DNA of 64,000 nt from Bacteroidales bacterium (GCA_017531225.1 JAFXLL010000010.1:434001-498000), one strand, 5' to 3'; positions 16,783 through 25,459 are shown, counted from the stretch's first letter. Program-made: numbers and translations. Notes: generated from the sequence alone by a model not told the origin.

Positions 16783-17630
16783 TTCATTAATACATTCAAA
16801 AGGTTGGTAAAATCTTTATCGGGGTGTTTTTGTTGTGTGATCGCGACAAGGCGGAGCGACAGCAGTCGGTAAATCTCACGGTCGTTACCTTCGAGCACGG
16901 ACAAATGTTTGGCCACCGTGCCGGCGTCGCCACGTTCCACGGGACCCGTCAAAGCCGCCACGGCACCTTGTTCTGCGACGTTCGTCATGTTGCCAAGCAT
17001 CAGCGGGGTCAGCAGCTCGTGCGCCGACTGGGCGTCAAAGCCGCAGTCGCGCATCCAGCTCTCCGCCATGTCGGCCAAGGCGCAGAACAGGTTGCTCGAA
17101 GCCGCAGCAGCAGCATGATATTTTATCTTCTGTCCCGTGGGAATGACCTTAAACTCATTGCCCATCGTCGTCATCAAAGATTTCATCATTTCCAGTCCGG
17201 TTTGGTCGCCTTCCAGTACAAAAAACTTGCCAGAAAAGACGGCTTCCGAATTCCTGCTGTTCACGGCGCACACCGGATGCATCGAGCCCACATGGACCCC
17301 AGCCTCGGCATAGCCCTTGAACACGTCCGAGCCCAACACGCCACTGCAGTGGAAGAAACACTTCCCCTCGATTGGGAAATGACGGCATGACTCCCAAACC
17401 TGACCGATGAAATCGTCAGGCACCGTAATCAGTATCGCCTCGTTCACAGCCAGCAGCTCCTGCAATGTTCCATAGTGGCGTAAGCCCATCCGCTCAGCAG
17501 CCGACAGTGCCTGAGCCTCCACTACGTCATAGTAGCCCGTGACCGCAACGCCTTTGCCCAGAAGGTAAGCACCTAACGAAGTACCCACTTTCCCGGCTCC
17601 GATGATTCCTATTTTGGAGACATGTCTCAT
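16779..17630 (-). CDS. Rossmann-fold DUF2520 protein, candidate alternative ketopantoate reductase (PanG-like)
   Basis: 283 residues. The N-terminal NAD(P)-binding domain begins IGIIGAGKVGTSLGAYL; a YYDVVEAQ strand and LITVPDDFIG follow. The C-terminal helical part (about 150-283) fits DUF2520, with the HAAAAASSNLFCALADMAE segment and an LTGPVERGD turn. The operon has every other enzyme from ketoisovalerate to 4'-phosphopantetheine but no classical panE. From memory, the Francisella ketopantoate reductase PanG belongs to this kind of Rossmann/DUF2520 protein. Being first in the operon with a 4-base overlap to panB strongly suggests the same reaction here; this is inference. Promoter at 17639-17646. 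Confidence 0.85.
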   Translation of the reverse strand: MRHVSKIGIIGAGKVGTSLGAYLLGKGVAVTGYYDVVEAQALSAAERMGLRHYGTLQELLAVNEAILITVPDDFIGQVWESCRHFPIEGKCFFHCSGVLGSDVFKGYAEAGVHVGSMHPVCAVNSRNSEAVFSGKFFVLEGDQTGLEMMKSLMTTMGNEFKVIPTGQKIKYHAAAAASSNLFCALADMAESWMRDCGFDAQSAHELLTPLMLGNMTNVAEQGAVAALTGPVERGDAGTVAKHLSVLEGNDREIYRLLSLRLVAITQQKHPDKDFTNLLNVLMK

Positions 17631-17638
17631 TTCACCGG

Positions 17639-17646
17639 CAAAATTA
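17639..17646 (-). promoter_or_regulatory. Promoter -7 element of the pantothenate/CoA operon
   Basis: TAATTTTG on the reverse strand ends 9 bases before the ATG of the DUF2520 gene, so the leader is only a few bases. No clear -33 element in the AT-rich region upstream. Confidence 0.6.
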
Positions 17647-17688
17647 GATAATATTTATTATTTATTTTTTTATTTGTTAGGATTTTGA

Positions 17689-17696
17689 TATTTTTG
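17689..17696 (+). promoter_or_regulatory. Promoter -7 element of the Fe-S flavoprotein gene
   Basis: TATTTTTG matches TAnnTTTG and leaves a leader of about 30 bases before the ATG at 17732. It is divergent with the pantothenate operon promoter. Confidence 0.6.
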
Positions 17697-17731
17697 TGCT
17701 TCTTTTTCACAAAGACACAAACACTAAAGCT

Positions 17732-20700
17732 ATGTATAAGATTGAAAAACACCCCATTTTGGACATCCCTCAGGAAGACCTTGTGGAATTCCAATATGAA
17801 GGCAAGACCGTAAAAGGTCAGCGCGGCAAGACTATCGCCGCCGCCCTTCACCAGGCAGGCTTTCCCGTTCACAGCCACAGCCTCGACGGACGCAACCGAA
17901 GCCTCAACTGCGGCATCGGCAAATGCGGCGCCTGTGAGATGCTCGTCGACGGCAAGATCCGTCGTATCTGCATCACCCTCGTCGATGGCGTCAAGGAAGT
18001 GAAGGCCATCAACAACGAAGCCAACGTGCTTCCCGAGGCCAAGGATCCCCAGCCCCGTGAGGTCAAAATCTACAAGACCCAAGTCGCCATCATCGGCGCA
18101 GGTCCCGCAGGTCTCGCCTGCCGCGAGCAACTCAACGCCTTCGGCATCAGCAATATCGTGGTCGACAACAACGCCCGCATCGGCGGACAGTTCAACATGC
18201 AGACCCACCAGTTCTTCTTCTTCGAGAAGGAAAAGAAATTCGGTGGCATGCGTGGCTTCGACATCGCCAAGACCTTAGCTGGCGACAACCACGAAGGCAT
18301 CCTGCTGAACAACACCGTTTGGGACCTTCTTGAAGGCGGCCGCGTAGCCATCAAGAACATCGAAAATGGCGAAGTGGGTTACATCGACGCACAACATCTC
18401 GTGGTGGCCACGGGTGCCGTGCCTTTCATGCCAACCTTCGAAAACGACGACGTACCAGGCGTTTACACCGCTGCCGTGTTCCAGAAGATGATGAACCAGG
18501 AGCACACCCTGTTAGGTAAGAAAGTCCTCACCGTGGGTGCTGGTAACATCGGCTACCTGACCTCTTATCAGGGCATGCAGGCTGGCGCCACCATCAAGGC
18601 CATCATCGAGGCCATGCCTCGCGAGGGCGGCTTCCCCGTACAGGCCAACCGTGTACGCCGTCTCGGCATCCCGATCATGACAGGCTACACCCTCGTGCGC
18701 GCCATTCCTAACAAAGACTATACAGGCATCACCGGTGCCGTCATTGCCAAGTGCGAGAACTTCAAGGCCATCCCTGGCACCGAACAGATCATCGACGATA
18801 TCGACATCATCAACATCTGCACCGGTTTGATCCCCGACAGCCAGCTGCTCGTCAAGGGTCGTGAGGTCTTCGGTCTCAACACCTACGGTGCCGGCGACGC
18901 TATCCGCATCGGTGAAGGCACCAGCGCCGTGCTGCGTGGTAAACAAGTGGCCTACGAAGTGGCCCAAGCCATCGGCGTCCGTTTCAACTACGACGATTAT
19001 CTCGAGATTTCGAGACAATATATCGACTCACAACAGCATCCCGTCAGAGTGCTGGAGAAGCCCAACCTGCCTACGCCTGAGCGTATGATGCAGAAGGCTT
19101 TCGTACAGGCCGACTGCCTCTATGGCTTCGCCTGCAACCCATGCTCGTTCAGCTGCCCACAAGGCGCTATCACCAAGCCTTCCACCAGCAGCACACCTAC
19201 CATCGACTATAACAAGTGCATCGGCTGCATGCTGTGCGTCTCCAGCTGCCCAGGCTTAGCCATCTTCGGCTACGACGTACAGAAGTCAACCTGCTTCCTT
19301 CCTATTGAATATGAAGCACAAGAAGGTGCTGAGGTCTATCTCGTCGATAACGACGGCCAAAAGATTGGCGAAGGCGTCATCGAGAAGATCCTCAAGAAGT
19401 CGAACAAGACCAACGTGGCCCGTGTGAAAGCACGCTCGTCACGCCCCTCTGGAGAAGCAAGCAGAGTGTTTGAGCTGACAGATGTGAAGGGCTTCATCCT
19501 GAAAGACCGTTACAATGCCAACAAGGAACTCACCACTCCGATCTCCCAAAAGAAGATGGCTGAAGGCGAAGGCGAGACCTACGTCTGCCACTGCGAGGAC
19601 ATCAAGCTCGACCGCGTGCTGCGTGTCATCGGCAACCGCAAGACCATCTCGGTGGATGAGCTGAAACATATCACCCGTATGGGTATGGGCCCATGCCGTG
19701 GCAAGCGCTGCATCCCACGTGCCCGTCAGATCTTACGTTCATACGGCATCGAGCTGGTAGGTGACGCTACCCCACGTGCCCCGCTGTCGAACCAAGTCAG
19801 CCTCGGCGACCTCTATAACCCGCATACCAAAGAGACCTTCATCTTCCCCGAAATGAACGGCGTGAAGAAAGAACAGGTCGAAGTGTTCATCGCTGGTGGC
19901 GGTATCGCAGGTAGTGCCTTGTTCCGTTACTTCTCAGAAGCCGGCAAGAAGCCTGTGATGATCAACTACAGCCGTGGTGCCTCATGGCGCTGCATCGGTG
20001 GCGGCCGTCCGGCCTTCTCCAACCCCGACATCGCCGATATCGCCGTGCACAACCACGAGATCTTCAAGAACATGCAGAAGGAGCACAACATCAACTACCA
20101 CCTGACCCATTACGTCAACTTGGTACACGATGAGGCTACCTACAAGTCACTCGACGCCTCACGCGCCTGGAGCGACGCCTACATGATCGACCGTAAGGAC
20201 TTCAAGAAAGAAATATCTCCACTTTGGGATGATAGCAAAGACACCTATAGCCACGCCCTCATCACCCGCGACTGCTGGCAGGCTACACCAGGTAGAGTCA
20301 TCGACTACATCCGTTGGATCGGTGTACAGCAAGGAGGCCGTTACTTTGAAGATTGCGAGCTGCTCCATGTGCAGAAAGCCAATGGACATTACATCGCTTT
20401 GGTGCGCAACCACGAAGGTGAGTTCATTGAGTACACCTGCGACCACTTCGTCAACGCAATGGGTTGGGGTGCCGAGAAGTTCAACGACATGCTCGGTCTC
20501 GACACAGGTCTCTATCCTGTGAAGCACCAGGCCTTCATCACGCGCCGTCTGCCTATGATGGGACCCAACGGTGGCCCGCTCGACATGATCATCGACCGTC
20601 GTCACTACAAGGGCTTCAGCGCCGTCTACGGACAGCAGTGGGCCCACACCGGCCAGATCATCGGCTGCGCCAGCCCCGACACCGACGCCTACGAGGCACG

Positions 20701-21001
20701 TCAGAACATCAAGTACAACAGCAAGGAGTTCTTGGAGATCGTCTCCGAAGTCTTCGCCGAGTGGATCCCGAACCTCGGTGAGGTCAGCTTCCTCGCCTGC
20801 TGGGCTGGACGTTACACCGAGCCGCGTTACATCGTTGACCCGGAGGTCGGTATCCTCACCGGCTTGCGTGGTCACGGCTTCATGTTAGGCCAATACCTCG
20901 CCAAGCTGTATGTGGACAAGTACCTCGGCAAGGAAGTGCCTGGCTACATGAAGGATCTGGCACTCAGCGGCCACGGCCTGAGCGAGAACGCCTTTAAGTA
21001 A
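17732..21001 (+). CDS. Multi-cofactor FAD/iron-sulfur oxidoreductase (sarcosine-oxidase alpha/HcnABC-like fusion)
   Basis: 1089 residues from the ATG at 17732. Domains in order: a plant-type [2Fe-2S] domain with Cys60, Cys65, Cys68, Cys80; an FAD/NAD(P) disulfide-reductase-like domain (IIGAGPAGLACREQL, GAGNIGYL, a CTGLIPDSQ segment); an 8-Cys ferredoxin segment (CNPCSFSCPQGAI and KCIGCMLCVSSCPG); a BFD-like [2Fe-2S] segment (VCHCEDIKLDR, GPCRGKRC); and a DAO-type FAD domain (FIAGGGIAGSALFRYF, CWAGRYTEPR). This joins in one chain what are separate alpha and beta subunits in sarcosine oxidase, octopine dehydrogenase or HCN synthase systems. It probably oxidises an amino acid or secondary amine; the substrate is unknown. 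Confidence 0.85.
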   Translation: MYKIEKHPILDIPQEDLVEFQYEGKTVKGQRGKTIAAALHQAGFPVHSHSLDGRNRSLNCGIGKCGACEMLVDGKIRRICITLVDGVKEVKAINNEANVLPEAKDPQPREVKIYKTQVAIIGAGPAGLACREQLNAFGISNIVVDNNARIGGQFNMQTHQFFFFEKEKKFGGMRGFDIAKTLAGDNHEGILLNNTVWDLLEGGRVAIKNIENGEVGYIDAQHLVVATGAVPFMPTFENDDVPGVYTAAVFQKMMNQEHTLLGKKVLTVGAGNIGYLTSYQGMQAGATIKAIIEAMPREGGFPVQANRVRRLGIPIMTGYTLVRAIPNKDYTGITGAVIAKCENFKAIPGTEQIIDDIDIINICTGLIPDSQLLVKGREVFGLNTYGAGDAIRIGEGTSAVLRGKQVAYEVAQAIGVRFNYDDYLEISRQYIDSQQHPVRVLEKPNLPTPERMMQKAFVQADCLYGFACNPCSFSCPQGAITKPSTSSTPTIDYNKCIGCMLCVSSCPGLAIFGYDVQKSTCFLPIEYEAQEGAEVYLVDNDGQKIGEGVIEKILKKSNKTNVARVKARSSRPSGEASRVFELTDVKGFILKDRYNANKELTTPISQKKMAEGEGETYVCHCEDIKLDRVLRVIGNRKTISVDELKHITRMGMGPCRGKRCIPRARQILRSYGIELVGDATPRAPLSNQVSLGDLYNPHTKETFIFPEMNGVKKEQVEVFIAGGGIAGSALFRYFSEAGKKPVMINYSRGASWRCIGGGRPAFSNPDIADIAVHNHEIFKNMQKEHNINYHLTHYVNLVHDEATYKSLDASRAWSDAYMIDRKDFKKEISPLWDDSKDTYSHALITRDCWQATPGRVIDYIRWIGVQQGGRYFEDCELLHVQKANGHYIALVRNHEGEFIEYTCDHFVNAMGWGAEKFNDMLGLDTGLYPVKHQAFITRRLPMMGPNGGPLDMIIDRRHYKGFSAVYGQQWAHTGQIIGCASPDTDAYEARQNIKYNSKEFLEIVSEVFAEWIPNLGEVSFLACWAGRYTEPRYIVDPEVGILTGLRGHGFMLGQYLAKLYVDKYLGKEVPGYMKDLALSGHGLSENAFK

Positions 21002-21006
21002 AACTG

Positions 21007-21402
21007 CTAATTGAACCGCTTGAACACGGTTCTCACTAAAATGAAGTTGATTGGTATCACGAGGCAGTAAACCGGAATCGGAGCCCACTGCTCAGCCACG
21101 CCAATCCACAGAAACAAATTCAAAAACAGCATGTGCAGGAGGTAATTCACCCCATGACAAAGGATGAAGCCTCCTGTACGTTTTGTAGTGATTTCCTTCT
21201 TGAAAGTGAACTTCGCCGTCAGGAAAAGATTACAGCAAAAACTGATGGCGTAACCCAACGTGTAGGCTACGTTGACGTTGATCCAGAGATTCAACAAGAG
21301 ATAGATGCCGTAATGGATTGCGGTGGCAATCACACCCACAATGCAAAACCTGATGAACTCCTTGAAGGCGTCACTCTTAATCAACGCTTTGATGTCTACC
21401 AT
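21007..21402 (-). CDS. GtrA family membrane protein
   Basis: A 131-residue protein with four hydrophobic segments (starting FIRFCIVGVIATAIHYGIYL, then YTLGYAISFCCNLFL, a third and a fourth ending INFILVRTVFKRF), the typical GtrA layout. The frame is open to 21525, but the promoter at 21423-21430 lies inside that extension, so the ATG at 21402 is chosen. GtrA proteins are thought to help move polyprenyl-phosphate-linked sugars across the inner membrane. It is divergent from a GtrB-like glycosyltransferase, 82 bases apart. Confidence 0.88.
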   Translation of the reverse strand: MVDIKALIKSDAFKEFIRFCIVGVIATAIHYGIYLLLNLWINVNVAYTLGYAISFCCNLFLTAKFTFKKEITTKRTGGFILCHGVNYLLHMLFLNLFLWIGVAEQWAPIPVYCLVIPINFILVRTVFKRFN

Positions 21403-21422
21403 AACCTTAGCCAAAATTTCTG

Positions 21423-21430
21423 CAAAGATA
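21423..21430 (-). promoter_or_regulatory. Promoter -7 element for gtrA-like gene
   Basis: TATCTTTG on the reverse strand matches TAnnTTTG, about 20 bases before the ATG at 21402. It rules out the longer reading frame as coding start. Confidence 0.6.
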
Positions 21431-21458
21431 GTTTTTTTCTGATAATCACTTTTTTTTG

Positions 21459-21466
21459 TATTTTTG
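21459..21466 (+). promoter_or_regulatory. Promoter -7 element for the GtrB-like operon
   Basis: TATTTTTG matches TAnnTTTG, 18 bases before the ATG at 21485. It would drive the glycosyltransferase and the overlapping membrane protein gene. Confidence 0.6.
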
Positions 21467-21484
21467 CAAGTTAAATAGCACAAA

Positions 21485-22420
21485 ATGAGTAATCCAGCGT
21501 GTTCGATAGTCGTTTCCGTGTACAACGAGGAAGCTGTCTTGAACTTATTTTACAAGCATATAACAGAGATCCTCGACAAGGAAACGGATGCTTTTGAGAT
21601 TATTTTCGTCAACGACGGCAGTCAAGACCGTTCCCTGCAAATCCTAACGGAGATCGCACATGGCGACAACAGAGTCAAGGTCATCAACTTCTCCAGAAAC
21701 TTCGGGCACGAAGCCGCCATGCTTGCTGGCATCGATTATAGCAAAGGCGACGCCGTCATCTGCATGGACAGCGACCTGCAACACCCACCAGTCCTAATCC
21801 CCGAGATGCTGGCTAAATGCAAGGAGGGTTACGACGTGATCAACATGGTGAGGAAAGAACGCAAAGATGCAGGTTTCTTCAAACGGGTGACCTCCAAACT
21901 GTTCTACAAGTTCATCAACATGATCTCGCCGGTGAAGCTGGTTCCCAACGCATCGGATTTCTTCCTGATCTCCAGGCCTGTGGCCGATTTGATCAAGAAT
22001 GATTACCAAGAGAGAACCCGTTTTTTGAGAGGCTTGATACAAATTGTGGGATTCAACAATACCACCATGGACTATGTGGCACCCGAGCGCGCCGCCGGCC
22101 AAAGCCATTACTCCTTGATAAAACTGATGCGACTATCGTCCTCAGCCGTGGCTTCTTTCTCCAAAACACCTCTGAAGATAGGCCTTTATCTGGGATTGAC
22201 ATTCGGCTTCCTGAGCGCCTTACTGATCATTTACTCCATCATCATGTGGATCGTCGACAAGCCCGTGTCGGGTTATACCACCCTGATCATTTTCCTGTCG
22301 GCCTTTGCCGGCATCCAGCTTACTGTGACAGGCTTGATCGGCTATTATATCGGGTTGATCTTTGACGAGATAAAGAAACGACCCATTTTTGTGATTCAAA
22401 ACATAATCTCTAATGAATAA
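21485..22420 (+). CDS. Family 2 glycosyltransferase, GtrB/ArnC-like (polyprenyl-phosphate sugar transferase)
   Basis: 311 residues. A GT-A catalytic domain (about 1-225) with VVSVYNEE, FVNDGSQDRSL and the DxD-type CMDSDLQHPP, then two transmembrane segments (IGLYLGLTFGFLSALLIIYS; TLIIFLSAFAGIQLTVTGLI) and a basic cytoplasmic end. This architecture matches GtrB/DPM1-like enzymes that load a sugar from its nucleotide onto undecaprenyl phosphate. The next gene overlaps by 8 bases. Together with the neighbouring GtrA it forms a sugar-flipping module. Confidence 0.92.
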   Translation: MSNPACSIVVSVYNEEAVLNLFYKHITEILDKETDAFEIIFVNDGSQDRSLQILTEIAHGDNRVKVINFSRNFGHEAAMLAGIDYSKGDAVICMDSDLQHPPVLIPEMLAKCKEGYDVINMVRKERKDAGFFKRVTSKLFYKFINMISPVKLVPNASDFFLISRPVADLIKNDYQERTRFLRGLIQIVGFNNTTMDYVAPERAAGQSHYSLIKLMRLSSSAVASFSKTPLKIGLYLGLTFGFLSALLIIYSIIMWIVDKPVSGYTTLIIFLSAFAGIQLTVTGLIGYYIGLIFDEIKKRPIFVIQNIISNE

Positions 22421-24674
22421 AGACATTGTCGGCAACAAGCGGGTGGGCTTACTATTGACAATATTACTCACCTTTATCGTTTTTGTCGTTTACTTCGGAG
22501 CCAACCCCATCACTCATCTAAAGACCAATTACTTCAGTAATGGCGGAGACCTGATGAAGGATATCTATGCTACCACCTACCATGTAAAATATGACTCATC
22601 GTATTTGCATTGTGGTGCCATGAACTATCCGTATGGCGACTATTACACTTATTGTGGAACAGTGCCTTACGTGTCATTCCCCATACAGGTGCTGCATAAC
22701 ATGGGAGTCACAAACGCGCCGAACTATGTCAATGCCTTTTTGGCCTTCTTAGTGATTGCCTCCCTGTTTCTAAGCGCCCTATTCCTATTCCTGCTATTGA
22801 AAGAACTTGGCGTTCATCCGATATTATCGGTACTCGCTGCAGTAGCCATCACCTTTCTTTCACCTCAGATAGACCGCATCGGAGGGCATCTGACCTTGAG
22901 TTTTGTATGCGTCTATCCGATGATGATTTATTTCCTAGTAAAGCATTACAAAACAGCAAAATACAGGTATTGTATCTACTTTGGATTGCTGATGCTGTTT
23001 GCTGGGATGTCGCATCCGTATTTTCTCGTCACCTTTGCGTATGTTAGCGCCTTTTATTGCATCTTCATCTTCTTTAAGGACAAGCAAAAGTTCAATGGCA
23101 TCAAGGGCGTATTGATGTGCTTGCTTTTCCAGTTGATCTTGCCCACCATACTGTTTTACCTCATTTGGGGTTATGGCGACACTCCTGCCGACAGGACGGC
23201 CATCCCGTGGGGCTTCTATGAGTACCGTGGCAGAGTCGAAGGCCTATTGTTCTTCCATGGACGTCCGTTCTGGGGACCGTTGAAAAAGCCTGTTGAATGG
23301 GAGAGCTTCTGTTATATTGGCACGGTTTCATGCATCATGCTGGTGGTTATCGTCATCAGTATGATCGTTGCAGCATGCAAAGGCAAGTTCAAAGAAATCT
23401 TTGCCATAACGAACAACCCTGTTCTGAACGTTCTGTTTTATGCAGCTTTCCTGATGGCACTCGTCAGTTGCGCCTTCCCGGTAATGTTTGGTCTGAACGT
23501 GCTGAAATACCTCGGCCCTTTGGCACAGATGAGAGCTGTAGGCCGTTTCCTAATGCTGTCCTATTACGTAATGAACGTCATTGCCATCTATTTGATAGCC
23601 CATTTCTCCAAGAAGATTGGCGGAAAAGTTTGGCCGGTGGTGTTCGCCGTGCTGGCAGTAGGGATTTATGCATACGATGTAAATAGGAATTGCACTGGTT
23701 ACAAGCAAAGATATAACATTGACATTCCATGCTTAAGCGATGTGAACAACGAGCTCGACGTGAATCAATGGGTGAAGGAAACGAATTGGAAAGACCAGTA
23801 TCAGGCCGTGTTGCCTTTGTCTTTCATCCATGTGGGAAGTGAGCACATCTGGCTGAATTGCTCTCAAAAGAGGTTCTTTGATGCAGTATATGTATCGTTG
23901 AAGACCGGTCTGCCCATGATGTCGAACAGCTCGAGCCGGGCATCCATAAAGAACACCTATAAGACCGTTTCCATTTCAATGCTTCCTGTGGTAGATTATC
24001 CATTTTTGAAGGATCTGCCCAACGATAAGCCCTTGCTGGTGATTGTTTCCGACACTGCAGTGCTCAAGGACAACGACAACCGGGTTTTAAGCTATTCTTC
24101 GTTCTTAGCTGAACACAACGACATCAAGTTCTATACCTTGGAAATCGATTCGCTCTATAAGCTATGTGCCGATTTCCGCCATGAACTGGCCGAGAAAGTT
24201 CAGGAAACAGAGCCTTCAACCAGTTTTTACTATGAAAACTGGGATTCAGCGGATGGATCGTTGCTGTGTAAACTCGATGAAAAGACCCTTATTTTTGATG
24301 GAGACCTCCCGTCAGATGACGCATCATTCCTGGTTTCATTCTGGGTGGGCGACTACTTGAAGGACTTGCACTCCAGAAGCACTGTAAGGATCTATGAGAT
24401 TGACGAAAACGGTCAACAATGGGAAATCCGAGACTACCAGCTGCACAAGAACTGCAAAGCCGTTTATGACGAATGTGGAATCATCGAGTTCTTGGTCAAC
24501 ACCTCAGGAAACAACAAGCATCTACGGATCACTTTGGAAAACGTTTATGAACCTCTCACCGCCGTTCCGTTGGACAACCTGCTGATCAGACCCAACGACA
24601 CGCATGCGGTTACCGAGTCCGAAGGACGTGTATTCTACGACAACTTACCTGTTGTTGATTACGAATTTAATTGA
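22413..24674 (+). CDS. Large polytopic membrane protein, probable GtrC-type/GT-C glycosyltransferase
   Basis: 753 residues. The first half (about 10-430) carries many membrane segments (first LLLTILLTFIVFVVYFGAN). The second half is a soluble, probably periplasmic, domain rich in Asp/Lys. An acidic loop after the first segment (GGDLMKDIYATTYHVKYDSS) is where GT-C enzymes often place catalytic acids. I do not recognise the family exactly; similar proteins are annotated DUF6311 or hypothetical. Overlap with the GtrB-like gene by 8 bases suggests it uses the flipped polyprenyl-phosphate sugar to decorate lipopolysaccharide or a surface polymer. Its 3' end overlaps the polyprenyl synthetase gene by 16 bases. 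Confidence 0.78.
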   Translation: MNKDIVGNKRVGLLLTILLTFIVFVVYFGANPITHLKTNYFSNGGDLMKDIYATTYHVKYDSSYLHCGAMNYPYGDYYTYCGTVPYVSFPIQVLHNMGVTNAPNYVNAFLAFLVIASLFLSALFLFLLLKELGVHPILSVLAAVAITFLSPQIDRIGGHLTLSFVCVYPMMIYFLVKHYKTAKYRYCIYFGLLMLFAGMSHPYFLVTFAYVSAFYCIFIFFKDKQKFNGIKGVLMCLLFQLILPTILFYLIWGYGDTPADRTAIPWGFYEYRGRVEGLLFFHGRPFWGPLKKPVEWESFCYIGTVSCIMLVVIVISMIVAACKGKFKEIFAITNNPVLNVLFYAAFLMALVSCAFPVMFGLNVLKYLGPLAQMRAVGRFLMLSYYVMNVIAIYLIAHFSKKIGGKVWPVVFAVLAVGIYAYDVNRNCTGYKQRYNIDIPCLSDVNNELDVNQWVKETNWKDQYQAVLPLSFIHVGSEHIWLNCSQKRFFDAVYVSLKTGLPMMSNSSSRASIKNTYKTVSISMLPVVDYPFLKDLPNDKPLLVIVSDTAVLKDNDNRVLSYSSFLAEHNDIKFYTLEIDSLYKLCADFRHELAEKVQETEPSTSFYYENWDSADGSLLCKLDEKTLIFDGDLPSDDASFLVSFWVGDYLKDLHSRSTVRIYEIDENGQQWEIRDYQLHKNCKAVYDECGIIEFLVNTSGNNKHLRITLENVYEPLTAVPLDNLLIRPNDTHAVTESEGRVFYDNLPVVDYEFN

Positions 24675-25387
24675 TTGTTAAATCTATGTAACGCCTTCAG
24701 GGCTTTCAACGTTTTTTCCTCATAAACTGGGAGTAATTCCTTGGCCATGACCACGTTTTCGGCATCGTCGGCATCGGCAATGTCGTCACGCATCTGAAAC
24801 ATCATGCCGTAGTTCAGGCCAAATTCACCGGCTGCCCTCACCTGTTCCTGAGTGGCACCCACCGACAAGGCTCCGCCTACACAACAAGCCATCATCAGAC
24901 GAGCTGTCTTTCTTTCAATGATGTTTAAATAATTCTGTCTCCCGTCTTCTGCATCCTGTCTTCTGCTCTGCATCAACTCCCCCTCGCTCATCGCCAAGGC
25001 GGTGTTCAGCATCTCCACAAGTATCTTATTGTCAACGGGATTCGATAATACCAGCATGGCTTTCGACAAGAGATGGTCGCCACACAAAACCGCAGTTTTG
25101 TTGTCCCATCTGGCATTCACCGAAGGCCGTCCCCTGCGTTCGTCCGACTCATCCACCACATCGTCGTGGACCAAAGTGGCCGTGTGGAGCAGCTCCACAA
25201 ACAACGCCGTGCGCCAAGTGGCTTCGTTGACTTCGCCAAACAGCTTCGCTGCCAAAAACACCAACTTCGGACGCAGCCGTTTTCCCTTGCCTTCCCCCAC
25301 ATAACGCAACACCTCGTCCATGGGCAGCGTCCGGCTTGTCATCAACTCCGCCAGTCTGTGATCAAATGCCAACAATTCTTGTTTCAT
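24659..25387 (-). CDS. Polyprenyl synthetase family protein, shortened
   Basis: 242 residues against about 320 for normal IspA/IspB-type enzymes. Present: GKRLRPKLVFLAA, the first Asp-rich motif in LVHDDVVDESDERRG, GDHLLSKAM, MSEGELMQ and the second motif in MFQMRDDIADADD. Directly after the second motif the GKPxGxDLxEGKxTLP segment and following helices are missing, and what remains (YEEKTLKALKAL) resembles the final helix. An internal deletion is therefore likelier than a simple truncation, and activity is uncertain. Residues SRRQDAEDGRQ are encoded by a heptamer repeat (24935-24969). The start lies 5 bases after a promoter -7 element. Confidence 0.88.
   Translation of the reverse strand: MKQELLAFDHRLAELMTSRTLPMDEVLRYVGEGKGKRLRPKLVFLAAKLFGEVNEATWRTALFVELLHTATLVHDDVVDESDERRGRPSVNARWDNKTAVLCGDHLLSKAMLVLSNPVDNKILVEMLNTALAMSEGELMQSRRQDAEDGRQNYLNIIERKTARLMMACCVGGALSVGATQEQVRAAGEFGLNYGMMFQMRDDIADADDAENVVMAKELLPVYEEKTLKALKALHRFNNQLNS
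24935..24969 (-). repeat. Heptamer repeat inside the polyprenyl synthetase coding sequence (5 diverged units)
   Basis: On the + strand the units read CTGTCTC, CCGTCTT, CTGCATC, CTGTCTT, CTGCTCT; on the coding strand they centre on AAGACAG. This is the same heptamer as in the tdk 3' array at 43966-43993. It encodes a charged loop between EGELMQ and NIIERKTA. Confidence 0.7.
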
Positions 25388-25391
25388 GCCG

Positions 25392-25399
25392 CAAAAATA
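25392..25399 (-). promoter_or_regulatory. Promoter -7 element, probably leaderless, for the polyprenyl synthetase gene
   Basis: TATTTTTG on the reverse strand ends 5 bases before the ATG (25387), the same spacing as at the SDR, rlmN and HYC genes. Confidence 0.62.
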
Positions 25400-25409
25400 A
25401 GAAAATATT

Positions 25410-25441
25410 TTTGCACGCTTTTTGTTATATTGCTATCTTTG
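25410..25441 (+). promoter_or_regulatory. Sigma-ABfr promoter of the alpha-2-macroglobulin gene
   Basis: TTTG (25410-25413), 20 bases, TATCTTTG (25434-25441). The ATG at 25460 follows with a leader of about 14 bases. Confidence 0.7.
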
Positions 25442-25459
25442 TTCAATTATCATCAGACC

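Noticed and set aside
25073-25459. N-terminal extension of the alpha-2-macroglobulin frame
   Set aside because: It is antisense to the polyprenyl synthetase gene and lies upstream of a good promoter; the ATG at 25460 fits.
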